Made by a program: the position numbers and the translations under genes | Origin: Streptomyces sp. NBS 14/10 | Lineage (GTDB): Bacteria; Actinomycetota; Actinomycetes; Streptomycetales; Streptomycetaceae | Assembly (NCBI RefSeq): GCF_002224125.1 | Contig: NZ_NCSM01000030.1 | Span: forward strand, 62,001-126,000 | DNA length: 64,000 bases | Reading direction: 5' to 3' | The notes under the pieces: generated by a model | The model's database searches: none | Told to the model about the DNA's origin: nothing | Seen by the model: the letters and a program-made list of their open reading frames with translations, nothing else | Shown here: piece after piece, positions 33,001-41,270 of the stretch | Position numbering within the stretch: position 1 is the first letter of the stretch | Layout: each line of letters opens with the position of its first letter

Positions 33001-33923
33001 TGCGGCTCGATGTCGTCACGATCTTTCCGGAGTATCTGGAGCCGCTGAACGTCTCGCTGGTCGGCAAGGCGCGCGCCCGCGGACAGCTGGACGTACGCGT
33101 CCACGATCTGCGGACCTGGACGCACGACCGGCACAACACCGTCGACGACACCCCGTACGGCGGCGGGCCCGGCATGGTCATGAAGCCCGAACCGTGGGGC
33201 GAGGCGCTGGACGAGATCATCGCGTCGGGGACCGGTGGTACGGAGCCCGGTGTGTCAGAGGCCGACGCCGGGGGGATCGGCGAGCCGCGAGACGGCGCGT
33301 CAGTGGCCGGTGGGGACGCGCCGCCGCCGCTGCCCGCGCTGGTCGTGCCGACCCCGAGCGGCCGCCCGTTCACTCAGGCCCTCGCCGTCGAACTGGCCGA
33401 GCGCCCCTGGCTGGTCTTCGCCCCCGCCCGCTACGAGGGCATCGACCGCCGGGTGATCGACGAGTACGCCGAGCGCCTGGATGTGTACGAGATCTCCATC
33501 GGCGACTATGTGCTGGCCGGCGGGGAGGCCGCGGTCCTGGTGATCACGGAGGCCGTGGCCCGGCTGCTGCCCGGCGTACTGGGCAACGCGGAGTCGCACC
33601 GTGACGACTCCTTCGCTCCCGGCGCGATGGCCGATCTGCTGGAGGGGCCCGTCTACACCAAGCCGCCGCAGTGGCGCGACCGGGGCATCCCGGAGGTGCT
33701 GGTCAGCGGCCACCACGGCAGGATCGCGCGTTGGCGCAGGGACGAGGCGTTCCGCCGTACCAGCCGCAACCGGCCGGACCTCATAGCGCGCTGCGACCCG
33801 GCGGCGCTGGACAAGTACGACCGGAAGCTCCTGGCGGAACTGGGCTGGGAGGAGCTTCCGGAGGCGAGTGAACACGATCAAGGGCCCCGATTTGGGCGGG
33901 CCGGTCCGGTCGTGGAAGAATAG
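32997..33923 (+). CDS. trmD: tRNA (guanine-N1)-methyltransferase TrmD
   Basis: 308 residues from ATG 32997 (a second ATG at 33000 is equally possible). SPOUT trefoil-knot enzyme making m1G37. Motifs: [47 protein letters not shown], and [15 protein letters not shown] roughly 35-residue Gly/Ala/Pro-rich insertion sits before the knot (about residues 80-118), longer than in most bacteria. Confidence 0.95.
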   Translation: MMRLDVVTIFPEYLEPLNVSLVGKARARGQLDVRVHDLRTWTHDRHNTVDDTPYGGGPGMVMKPEPWGEALDEIIASGTGGTEPGVSEADAGGIGEPRDGASVAGGDAPPPLPALVVPTPSGRPFTQALAVELAERPWLVFAPARYEGIDRRVIDEYAERLDVYEISIGDYVLAGGEAAVLVITEAVARLLPGVLGNAESHRDDSFAPGAMADLLEGPVYTKPPQWRDRGIPEVLVSGHHGRIARWRRDEAFRRTSRNRPDLIARCDPAALDKYDRKLLAELGWEELPEASEHDQGPRFGRAGPVVEE

Positions 33924-34009
33924 GCCGCTGCTGTACGTCCGGTGTGCGCCCCTGCCACAGGGGGATCGACGCCCGCCCGACCAGACGGCACTCCCCATCA
34001 TCACCGATA

Positions 34010-34036
34010 TGCCGCTGATGACCTGTGGCATCAGCG
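34010..34036 (+). promoter_or_regulatory. Candidate RNA leader hairpin of rplS
   Basis: GCTGATG (34014-34020) can pair with CATCAGC (34029-34035), ending directly before the Shine-Dalgarno (GAGGAAAG). An alternative pairing TGCC (34010-34013)/GGCA (34027-34030) excludes it. A small autoregulatory leader is plausible. Confidence 0.4.
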
Positions 34037-34052
34037 AGGAAAGCAGACGATC

Positions 34053-34403
34053 ATGTCTCACGTGCTCGACACCGTCGACGCCGCGTCGCTGCGCAGCGAC
34101 ATCCCGACCTTCCGCCCCGGCGACACGGTCAACGTCCACGTCCGCGTCATCGAGGGCAACCGCTCCCGTGTCCAGCAGTTCAAGGGCGTCGTCATCCGCC
34201 GCCAGGGCTCTGGTGTGCGCGAGAGCTTCACCGTCCGCAAGGTGAGCTTCAGCGTCGGCGTCGAGCGCACCTTCCCGGTGCACACCCCGATTGTCGAGAA
34301 GATCGAGGTCGTCACCCGCGGTGACGTCCGCCGCGCCAAGCTGTACTACCTGCGCGACCTCCGCGGCAAGGCCGCGAAGATCAAGGAAAAGCGCGACAAC
34401 TGA
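34053..34403 (+). CDS. rplS: 50S ribosomal protein L19
   Basis: 116 residues from ATG 34053. Matches L19: [64 protein letters not shown], and the closing [21 protein letters not shown]. Located at the 30S/50S interface. Upstream start candidates are rejected because GAGGAAAG precedes this ATG. Confidence 0.97.
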   Translation: MSHVLDTVDAASLRSDIPTFRPGDTVNVHVRVIEGNRSRVQQFKGVVIRRQGSGVRESFTVRKVSFSVGVERTFPVHTPIVEKIEVVTRGDVRRAKLYYLRDLRGKAAKIKEKRDN

Positions 34404-34465
34404 GTTTTGCGCGACAACTGAGCTACTGCCGGACGGCACAGGCGGGCCGGATAGGCTCTGGCCTG

Positions 34466-35251
34466 ATGGAGACCGACGCCCAGCTCTCAGAGCGCGATCG
34501 CTCCTCCCGTTCCCACGAGGGACAGGAGGAGCGATCGCGCTCTTCGCGTACGCGGCGGGGGCTCGGCCGGCTGATCGGGGGCGGGCCCTGGCGCCGGGTC
34601 GGTGTGCTCGTGGCGGTCTGCGCCGTCTTCGTCCTTCTGCTGAGCGCCTTCGTCGTACAGCCCTTTCTGATCCCCAGCGGATCGATGGAGAACACGTTTC
34701 GGCCCGGAGACCGGGTCCTGGTGAACAAGCTGGCGTACCGTTTCGGTGATACGCCGCGCCGCGGTGACGTCATCGTGTTCGACGGAACCGGGTCCTTCGT
34801 CCAGGAGGAGCCGTCCCAGAATCCGGTGGCGGCGCTGCTGCGCGGCGCGGCCGCGGCGGTCGGGCTGGCCCAACCCGCCGAGACCGACTACATCAAGCGT
34901 GTCGTGGGTGTGGGTGGTGACCGGGTCAGGTGCTGCGACAAGCGGGGGAGGATCGAGGTGAACGGGAAGCCGGTGGACGAGGACTACCTGTTTCCGGGGG
35001 ATGCCCCGTCACAGGTCCCGTTCGACATCGTGGTGCCCGAGGGAAGGCTGTGGGTCATGGGGGACCACCGCAGTGATTCCAGGGACTCACGGGACCACCT
35101 CGGCGAGCCGGGCGGAGGCACGGTCCCGGTCGACAAGGTGATCGGACGCGCCGACTGGATCGGCTGGCCGGTCGGCCGCTGGAGCGGAGTGCACCGCCCG
35201 GCGGCCTTCGGACGCGTACCGGACCCGGCCCCGGGCGGCGCACATGGGTAA
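34466..35251 (+). CDS. Type I signal peptidase, first of four
   Basis: 261 residues from ATG 34466. It cleaves Sec and Tat signal peptides outside the membrane. Ser/Lys dyad: Ser in PFLIPSGSMENTFRPGDRVLV (about residue 73) and Lys in DYIKRVVGVGGDRV. One N-terminal membrane segment (VGVLVAVCAVFVLLLSAFVV); VMGDHR box E is present and no clear C-terminal anchor. Codons 8-26 contain a 19-bp perfect inverted repeat. Corresponds in position to sipW of the S. lividans sipW-X-Y-Z cluster; the letter names are by order only. Stop overlaps the next gene by 8 bp. Confidence 0.93.
   Translation: METDAQLSERDRSSRSHEGQEERSRSSRTRRGLGRLIGGGPWRRVGVLVAVCAVFVLLLSAFVVQPFLIPSGSMENTFRPGDRVLVNKLAYRFGDTPRRGDVIVFDGTGSFVQEEPSQNPVAALLRGAAAAVGLAQPAETDYIKRVVGVGGDRVRCCDKRGRIEVNGKPVDEDYLFPGDAPSQVPFDIVVPEGRLWVMGDHRSDSRDSRDHLGEPGGGTVPVDKVIGRADWIGWPVGRWSGVHRPAAFGRVPDPAPGGAHG
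34489..34543 (+). repeat. 19-bp perfect inverted repeat inside the first signal peptidase gene
   Basis: AGAGCGCGATCGCTCCTCC (34489-34507) and its exact reverse complement (34525-34543), 17-nt loop, only 23 nt after the ATG. Encodes the mirror-like ERDRSSRS and EERSRSSR. A stem this strong this close to the start should influence translation or transcription. Confidence 0.9.
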
Positions 35252-36518
35252 CCGCGGACGGTCCCGGCACGGGACCCCCCGCCCTGGCTCCGGCCGCCTG
35301 GGCTCCGGCCGCCTGGGTTCCGGCCGTCCGGGCTCGGGCCACACGGGCTCGGGCCCCGGCACTCCTGGCTACATCCCCGGCTCGGGCCCCGTGCACAGCG
35401 CGGACGCGCCGCGTACGGGGCCGCGTCTGGGCGGGCGCGCGGAGCGGCGCAAGGTGCAGCGCCGTATCAAGCGCAGGCGGCGCCGTTCGGCCATGAAGGA
35501 GATCCCGATCCTGATCGGCGTGGCGCTGGTGATCGCCCTGGTGCTCAAGACCTTTCTGGTCCAGGCGTTTGTGATCCCGTCGGGCTCGATGGAGCAGACG
35601 ATCAGGATCGGCGACCGGGTGCTGGTGGACAAACTCACACCGTGGTTCGGCTCAAAGCCGTCGCGCGGCGATGTGGTGGTGTTCAAGGACCCCGGAAACT
35701 GGCTGGAGGAGGAGCGGAAGCCGCCCAAGGAAGATCCGGTCGTCATCAAGCAGGCCAAGGAGTTCCTGACCTGGATCGGACTGCTTCCGTCCTCGAACGA
35801 GCAGGATCTGATCAAGCGGGTGGTCGGGGTCGGCGGCGACACGGTCGCCTGCTGTGACAAAGACGGCCGGGTGACGGTCAACGGCACGCCGCTGAACGAG
35901 CCGTATCTGCACCCGGGTAATGTGCCCTCCGAGCGCCGGTTCAAGGTGACTGTCCCTCAGGGGCGGATCTTTGTGATGGGCGATCACCGGGCCAATTCGG
36001 CGGACTCGCGGGTCCATCTGGACGAGCCTGACCAGGGAACCGTCTCGGAGGATCTGGTCGTCGGCCGGGCCATCGTGATCGCGTGGCCCTTCGGCCACTG
36101 GCAGAGCCTGGAAGAACCTGAGACATATGCCTCAGTGAAGGACGCGCCGAGCGGGGCGACGCAGGCACGCGGCTCGCCGCATAGGCTGTCCTCGGACCAG
36201 CAAGGGTTGGTCCAGCTCCCGACCCCTGCGGAACTCCCGCTCGTTATGGGAGTGGTGGGCCTGCGCCGTTCGTGGCGTGGGCGGCAGCGCGGCGTGAGGA
36301 GTGAATGTGGGGGATTTGGCGGTCGGCGCTCGATCCGGTCACGAAGAGCCCGAGAGGCAACCGGGGGGGAGCGAAGAGCCACCGGTGAACGGGGCGCGCG
36401 CGGCCGATGCGCCTACGGGCGGGGCCCCGGAGACGTTCGAGGCGCCGGGGGGCTCCGGTGCGACGGACGCCGCGGCCGCCCCCCAGGGCGGTTCACCGGC
36501 CGCTCCCGGCTCCGCTGA
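35244..36518 (+). CDS. Type I signal peptidase, second of four, with long C-terminal extension
   Basis: 424 residues from ATG 35244. The N-terminus is a Gly/Ser/Arg repeat (GSGRLGSGRLGSGRPGSG, from a 15-bp DNA repeat), then a basic patch and membrane segment. The catalytic Ser is in IPSGSMEQTIRIGDRVLV (about residue 115) and Lys in DLIKRVVGVGGDTV; VMGDHR present. A second membrane segment (AELPLVMGVVGL) follows. The last ~75 residues are Arg/Gly-rich and lie entirely within the start of the next gene in another frame. This tail may be a real dual-coding overlap or the result of a lost stop. Confidence 0.9.
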   Translation: MGNRGRSRHGTPRPGSGRLGSGRLGSGRPGSGHTGSGPGTPGYIPGSGPVHSADAPRTGPRLGGRAERRKVQRRIKRRRRRSAMKEIPILIGVALVIALVLKTFLVQAFVIPSGSMEQTIRIGDRVLVDKLTPWFGSKPSRGDVVVFKDPGNWLEEERKPPKEDPVVIKQAKEFLTWIGLLPSSNEQDLIKRVVGVGGDTVACCDKDGRVTVNGTPLNEPYLHPGNVPSERRFKVTVPQGRIFVMGDHRANSADSRVHLDEPDQGTVSEDLVVGRAIVIAWPFGHWQSLEEPETYASVKDAPSGATQARGSPHRLSSDQQGLVQLPTPAELPLVMGVVGLRRSWRGRQRGVRSECGGFGGRRSIRSRRAREATGGERRATGERGARGRCAYGRGPGDVRGAGGLRCDGRRGRPPGRFTGRSRLR

Positions 36519-37497
36519 CGTTCCGGGCTCCGCTGAGTCTCCCGTCTCCCTCGGCAAGCCGGGCTTCTCGGCCTCCGCCGGCTCCTCGGGTTCCCCGGAT
36601 CCCTCGGACCCTCCTGGTGCCGAGGGCCGGGCGGGTGACGGGCCCGGCGAGGACAGGGACGGCGAGGACAAGGACGGGGAGAACAGCGCCAAGGACGAGG
36701 ACGGTGTCAAGGACGGCGCCAAGAAGACGCGCTCGTTCTGGAGAGAGCTGCCGATCCTCGTCGGCATCGCGCTGCTACTCGCCCTGCTGATCAAGACATT
36801 CCTGGTGCAGGCGTTCTCCATCCCCTCCGACTCCATGCAGAACACGCTGCAGCGTGGCGACCGGGTGTTGGTGGACAAGTTGACCCCGTGGTTCGGCGCC
36901 GAGCCGGAGCGCGGCGAGGTCGTCGTCTTCCACGATCCGGGCGGCTGGCTGGGCGAGACCCAGCAGTCCGACTCGGGCCCGCTCGCCAAGGGCGTTCAGC
37001 GGGTGCTCAGCTTTATCGGCCTGATGCCGTCCGCGGAGGAGAAGGACCTGATCAAGCGGGTCATCGCGGTCGGCGGAGACACGGTCGAATGCCAGAAGGG
37101 CGGACCGGTCAAGGTCAACGGCAAGGCGCTGAACGAGAAGGACTACATCTTCCCCGGGAACACGCCCTGCGACGACAAGCCGTTCGGCCCGATCAAGGTG
37201 CCCAAGGGCCGGATCTGGGTGATGGGCGACCACCGCCAGGACTCGCTGGACTCGCGCTACCACCAGAATCTGGACAATGGCACGGTCTCGGTGGACAAGG
37301 TGGTCGGGCGGGCCATCGTGGTCGCGTGGCCGATCGACCGCTGGTCGGCCCTCTCCGTACCTGGCACCTTCGACCAGCCGGGGCTGAGCGCGGCGGCCTC
37401 CATGGCCCCCTCGGCGCTCGGGTTCGCGGGCGCGGTCCCGATCGTTCTGTGGCGCCGCCGCAGGATCGTCCGCAAGGCGCGCGGGACGGCTGCCTGA
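36307..37497 (+). CDS. Type I signal peptidase, third of four
   Basis: 396 residues from GTG 36307, favoured over GTG 36301 because GAGGAG (36296-36301) is then 5 bases away. The first ~140 residues are disordered (Gly/Ser/Pro, then Asp/Glu/Lys). A membrane segment (LPILVGIALLLALLIKTFLV) leads into catalytic Ser in IPSDSMQNTLQRGDRVLV (about residue 176) and Lys in DLIKRVIAVGGDTV. VMGDHR and a C-terminal membrane segment are present. Its first 212 bp overlap the second peptidase gene. Confidence 0.93.
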   Translation: MGDLAVGARSGHEEPERQPGGSEEPPVNGARAADAPTGGAPETFEAPGGSGATDAAAAPQGGSPAAPGSADVPGSAESPVSLGKPGFSASAGSSGSPDPSDPPGAEGRAGDGPGEDRDGEDKDGENSAKDEDGVKDGAKKTRSFWRELPILVGIALLLALLIKTFLVQAFSIPSDSMQNTLQRGDRVLVDKLTPWFGAEPERGEVVVFHDPGGWLGETQQSDSGPLAKGVQRVLSFIGLMPSAEEKDLIKRVIAVGGDTVECQKGGPVKVNGKALNEKDYIFPGNTPCDDKPFGPIKVPKGRIWVMGDHRQDSLDSRYHQNLDNGTVSVDKVVGRAIVVAWPIDRWSALSVPGTFDQPGLSAAASMAPSALGFAGAVPIVLWRRRRIVRKARGTAA

Positions 37498-37578
37498 GGT
37501 CCGTACCGCCGGGTAGGGTGCTGACGACCTGGGGTGCGATGGGGATCGACCTCTGCTACGTGAGGCAGGAGCACTGGA

Positions 37579-38346
37579 ATGAGCGGAGCCCGGCAGGACG
37601 GAGGGGGCGGCAGGGGGCTTGGGAGCGTCCTGTCCGGAGCGGCGGTCGCCGTCGGCTGTGTGCTCTTCCTGGGGTCGTTCGTCTGGGGCGCGGTGCTCTA
37701 CAAGCCGTACACCGTCCCGACCGATTCGATGTCGCCGACCATCGGCCGGGGCGACCGCGTGCTGGCGGAGCGAATAGACGGCGACGAGGTGCGCCGTGGC
37801 GACGTGGTCGTCTTCAAGGACTCGGTCTGGGGCGATCTGCCGATGGTGAAGCGGGTCGTCGGCGTCGGCGGGGACACGGTCGCGTGCTGTGACAAGCAGG
37901 GTCGGCTGACGCTGAACGGCAAGCCCCTCGACGAACCGTATCTGCACACCAAGGGGTCGGCCTCGCCCACCGTCTTCTCGGCGACGGTGCCCAAGGGGAA
38001 GCTGTTCCTGCTGGGCGACCACCGCAACGACTCCCTGGACTCCCGTGTGCACCTGTCCGACGGCGCGGACGGAGCCGTCCCGCGCAGCGCGGTGAGCGGC
38101 CGGGTGGACGCCACGGCCTGGCCGCCGGACCTGACGATGCTGGACCGGCCGGCAGCCTTCAAGGCGCTGTCTGGCGGCGTCTCACAGCCGGGGCCGCTGC
38201 GACTCATCCTGATCTCCGCCGTGGTCGGCGCGGTGCTCATCCTGGGCGGTGCGGCGTACGGGCCGCTGGCGCGCCGGATCGGGCGCGGCGGCAAGCGGGG
38301 CGAGAAGCGGCGCGGGAAGACGACGAAGGTGGCGACCGGTGTCTGA
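37579..38346 (+). CDS. Type I signal peptidase, fourth of four
   Basis: 255 residues from ATG 37579 behind AGGCAGGAG. N-terminal anchor (VLSGAAVAVGCVLFLGSFVWG), catalytic Ser in VPTDSMSPTIGRGDRVLA (about residue 50), Lys in MVKRVVGVGGDTV, LLGDHRNDSLDSR box, and a C-terminal membrane segment (LILISAVVGAVLILGGAAYG) before a basic tail. Overlaps the NUDIX gene by 8 bp. A GGTAGGGT element at 37510-37517 may be its own promoter -10. Confidence 0.93.
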   Translation: MSGARQDGGGGRGLGSVLSGAAVAVGCVLFLGSFVWGAVLYKPYTVPTDSMSPTIGRGDRVLAERIDGDEVRRGDVVVFKDSVWGDLPMVKRVVGVGGDTVACCDKQGRLTLNGKPLDEPYLHTKGSASPTVFSATVPKGKLFLLGDHRNDSLDSRVHLSDGADGAVPRSAVSGRVDATAWPPDLTMLDRPAAFKALSGGVSQPGPLRLILISAVVGAVLILGGAAYGPLARRIGRGGKRGEKRRGKTTKVATGV

Positions 38347-38854
38347 GGGGACAGGCGCGGAGGGCCCGGGCGAGGACCTGCGGAAGGTCGCGCGGGTGGT
38401 CCTGCTCGACCCGCACGACAGGATTCTGCTGATACACGGCTTCGAACCCGAGGACCCGTCGACGACCTGGTGGTTCACCCCCGGCGGCGGGCTGGAGGGC
38501 GATGAGAGCCGCGAGCAGGCGGCGCGCCGGGAGCTGACGGAGGAGACCGGGATCACAGAGGCGGAGCTGGGGCCCGTGGTGTGGCGGCGGGTGTGCTCCT
38601 TCCCGTTCGACGGCCGCCGCTGGCATCAGGACGAGTGGTACTACCTGGCCCGTACGGAGCAGACCGCGACGTGGACCGGCGGCCAGACCGAGCTGGAGCG
38701 GCGCAGCGTCACGGGGCTGCGGTGGTGGACGGTCGAGGAGCTGGCGGCGGTACGAGAGCCGGTGTACCCGTCACAGCTCGTGGGGCTGTTGCGTAGGCTG
38801 CTCGACGAGGGACCCCCGACTGTGCCGGTGATCCTGGAGACTGAGCGCGTCTGA
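38339..38854 (+). CDS. NUDIX hydrolase
   Basis: 171 residues from GTG 38339, inside the end of the last signal peptidase gene. The Nudix box GGGLEGDESREQAARRELTEETGI is complete. Adjacent features (VARVVLLDPHDRILLIHGF, WWFTPGGG) fit a nucleoside-diphosphate-type hydrolase; the substrate is not predictable. Confidence 0.92.
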   Translation: MSEGTGAEGPGEDLRKVARVVLLDPHDRILLIHGFEPEDPSTTWWFTPGGGLEGDESREQAARRELTEETGITEAELGPVVWRRVCSFPFDGRRWHQDEWYYLARTEQTATWTGGQTELERRSVTGLRWWTVEELAAVREPVYPSQLVGLLRRLLDEGPPTVPVILETERV

Positions 38855-38893
38855 CGCACAATGGGGGGACGCACGGCTGAAGGGGAACATGCC

Positions 38894-39202
38894 ATGAGCG
38901 CCGAGGACCTCGAGAAGTACGAGACCGAGATGGAGCTGAAGCTCTACCGGGAGTACCGCGATGTCGTCGGTCTGTTCAAATATGTGATCGAGACTGAACG
39001 GCGTTTCTATCTCACCAATGACTACGAGATGCAGGTGCACTCGGTGCAGGGTGAGGTGTTCTTTGAGGTCTCCATGGCCGACGCCTGGGTCTGGGACATG
39101 TATCGACCGGCCCGCTTCGTCAAGCAGGTACGCGTCCTGACGTTCAAGGACGTGAATATCGAGGAGCTGAACAAGAGCGATCTCGACCTTCCGAGTGGCT
39201 GA
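38894..39202 (+). CDS. DUF2469 family protein
   Basis: 102 residues from ATG 38894 (MSAEDLEKYETEMELKLYREYRD), with AGGGGAAC upstream. It is highly conserved in actinobacteria (VVGLFKYVIETERRFYLTND, MADAWVWDMYRPARFVKQV). Function unknown. Always near yraN and rnhB in relatives; here rnhB is absent. Confidence 0.92.
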   Translation: MSAEDLEKYETEMELKLYREYRDVVGLFKYVIETERRFYLTNDYEMQVHSVQGEVFFEVSMADAWVWDMYRPARFVKQVRVLTFKDVNIEELNKSDLDLPSG

Positions 39203-39203
39203 G

Positions 39204-39230
39204 TTGTCCACAACCGGTCGGTTGTCCACA
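39204..39230 (+). other. Pair of Streptomyces-type DnaA boxes
   Basis: TTGTCCACA occurs twice in direct orientation (39204-39212 and 39222-39230), 18 bp apart start to start, in the DUF2469-yraN gap. TTGTCCACA is the preferred DnaA box of Streptomyces. No AT-rich unwinding region or dnaA/dnaN genes are here, so not an origin; titration or regulation is possible. Confidence 0.65.
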
Positions 39231-39285
39231 AAGATCCAATAATCCGGCGCCGAGCCGTCACAGTCGGTGACGGAGGTGGTGCCGA

Positions 39286-39645
39286 ATGAACGCCCGAGGA
39301 GCGCTCGGACGCTACGGCGAGGATCTGGCGGTGCGTCGGCTGTCCGAGGCCGGGATGACCGTCGTGGAGCGGAACTGGCGGTGCCGGGACGGAGAGATCG
39401 ACATCGTCGCCCTGGACGCCGGGGCGCTGGTGGTGTGCGAGGTCAAGACGCGCCGCCTCGGCGGCTATGAACACCCGATGGCGGCCGTCACCCCCGGCAA
39501 GGCCGACCGGCTGCGGCGGCTGGCCGAGCGCTGGCTGGAGCGGCACGGCGGCCCGCCGCCGGGCGGGGTGCGGATCGATCTGATCGGTGTGGTGCTGCCC
39601 GAGCGCGGCGCGCCGGTGGTCGAGCATGTGCGGGGGGTGGCCTGA
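39286..39645 (+). CDS. UPF0102/YraN nuclease-fold protein
   Basis: 119 residues from ATG 39286 behind GGAGGTGG. The PD-(D/E)xK-like core is clear: [41 protein letters not shown]. The role is unproven, probably DNA processing. Its TGA overlaps the comM ATG, linking it to comM and dprA. Confidence 0.93.
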   Translation: MNARGALGRYGEDLAVRRLSEAGMTVVERNWRCRDGEIDIVALDAGALVVCEVKTRRLGGYEHPMAAVTPGKADRLRRLAERWLERHGGPPPGGVRIDLIGVVLPERGAPVVEHVRGVA

Positions 39646-41270
39646 TGGGGTTCGCCCGCACCTGCTCGGTCGCCTTGGTCGGGGTCGAGGGCGTGGTGGT
39701 GGAGGTCCAGGCCGATCTGGAGCCGGGCGTCGCCACCTTCACACTGGTCGGCCTGCCCGACAAGAGCCTGGTCGAGAGCCGTGACCGGGTCCGCGCGGCC
39801 GTCGTGAACTCCGGCGCCGACTGGCCGCAGAAAAAGCTCACGGTGGGGCTCAGCCCGGCGTCCGTCCCCAAGGGCGGCAGCGGCTTCGACCTGGCCGTGG
39901 CCTGCGCGGTGCTCGGGGCCGCCGAGCGCATCGACCCACGGGCCATGGCCGACCTGATGATGATCGGCGAGCTTGGACTGGACGGCCGGGTCCGCCCGGT
40001 GCGTGGGGTGCTGCCCGCGGTGCTCGCTGCCGCCCAGGCCGGATACCGGCAGGTGGTCGTCCCGGAGCAGACGGCGGCCGAGGCGTCCCTGGTGCCGGAC
40101 ATCTCGGTGCTCGGCGTGCGGACCCTGCGTCAGCTGATCGCCGTGTTGACGGACGCACCGGTGCCCGACGAGGAGGAGCTGCCCGAGGAGGGCCGCCCCG
40201 ACCCGATGCTCGCCGGGCTGAGCTTGGCGGGCGCCGGAATGGGCGTCGGCGTGGCGGCCCACGCGGGGACGGCCGTCGACCGCCGCCCCGACTTGGCCGA
40301 GGTCGCCGGTCAGCGGGCCGCGCGCAAGGCCCTGGAGGTCGCCGCGGCCGGAAGCCACCATCTCTTCCTGGCCGGCCCGCCCGGCGCGGGCAAGACCATG
40401 CTCGCCGAGCGGCTGCCCGGTCTGCTGCCCCCGCTCACCCGGCGGGAGTCCCTGGAGGTGACCGCCGTCCACTCGGTGGCCGGGATCCTCCCGCCCGGCC
40501 AGCCACTGGTGGCCGCGCCGCCGTACTGCGCACCGCACCACTCGGCCACCATGGCCTCCCTGGTCGGCGGGGGAAACGGGCTGCCAAGGCCCGGCGCGGT
40601 CTCGCTCGCACACCGGGGCGTGCTCTTTTTGGACGAGGCGCCCGAATTCAGCGCCCAGGTGCTCGACGCGCTGCGCCAGCCCCTGGAGTCCGGCCATGTG
40701 GTGGTGGCCCGCTCGGCGGGCATGGTGCGCATGCCCGCGCGCTTTCTGCTTCTGCTGGCCGCCAACCCATGCCCCTGTGGGCGCCACTCGTACATCGGCG
40801 ACGGCTGCGACTGCTCGCCCGCGATGGTCCGCCGCTATCAGGCGCGGCTCTCCGGGCCGCTGCTGGACCGTGTGGACCTGCGGGTCCGGGTCGAGGCGGT
40901 CAGCCGGGCCGAACTCACCGGGGCCCCGGGCGTCGGGGAGAGCACGGCGGTCGTCGCGGCCAGGGTGCGCGAGGCGCGGGAGCGCGCCGCCGCGCGCTAC
41001 GCCGACACCCCCTGGCGCACCAATAGCGAGGTGCCGGGCCATGAGCTGCGCACCCGCTGGTACGCCGGCCCCGGGGCGCTGCGCGAGGCCGAGCGTGACA
41101 TGGAGCGCGGGCTGCTCACCGCCCGTGGCCTCGACCGCGTGCTGCGGGTCGCCTGGACCGTCGCGGACCTGGCGGGCCACGACCGGCCGGAGTCCGAGGA
41201 CGTGGCGCAGGCGCTGCAACTGCGCACCGGCGTCAGCCGTGGCGTTCCGGTCGGGGCGGTGGGGTTCTGA
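39645..41270 (+). CDS. comM: YifB/ComM family AAA+ ATPase
   Basis: 541 residues from ATG 39645. N-terminal Lon-protease-like fold (VALVGVEGVVVEVQADLEPG), a Mg-chelatase-type AAA+ domain with Walker A GPPGAGKTMLAERL and Walker B VLFLDEAPEF, and a C-terminal domain with CPCGRHSYIGDGCDCS. ComM drives branch migration during integration of transforming DNA. It overlaps the 5' half of dprA by 1 bp. It is intact, whereas dprA is interrupted. Confidence 0.94.
   Translation: MGFARTCSVALVGVEGVVVEVQADLEPGVATFTLVGLPDKSLVESRDRVRAAVVNSGADWPQKKLTVGLSPASVPKGGSGFDLAVACAVLGAAERIDPRAMADLMMIGELGLDGRVRPVRGVLPAVLAAAQAGYRQVVVPEQTAAEASLVPDISVLGVRTLRQLIAVLTDAPVPDEEELPEEGRPDPMLAGLSLAGAGMGVGVAAHAGTAVDRRPDLAEVAGQRAARKALEVAAAGSHHLFLAGPPGAGKTMLAERLPGLLPPLTRRESLEVTAVHSVAGILPPGQPLVAAPPYCAPHHSATMASLVGGGNGLPRPGAVSLAHRGVLFLDEAPEFSAQVLDALRQPLESGHVVVARSAGMVRMPARFLLLLAANPCPCGRHSYIGDGCDCSPAMVRRYQARLSGPLLDRVDLRVRVEAVSRAELTGAPGVGESTAVVAARVREARERAAARYADTPWRTNSEVPGHELRTRWYAGPGALREAERDMERGLLTARGLDRVLRVAWTVADLAGHDRPESEDVAQALQLRTGVSRGVPVGAVGF

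Noticed and set aside
39204..39230. Possible replication origin
   Set aside because: Only two DnaA boxes, no AT-rich region and no dnaA/dnaN/gyrB context.
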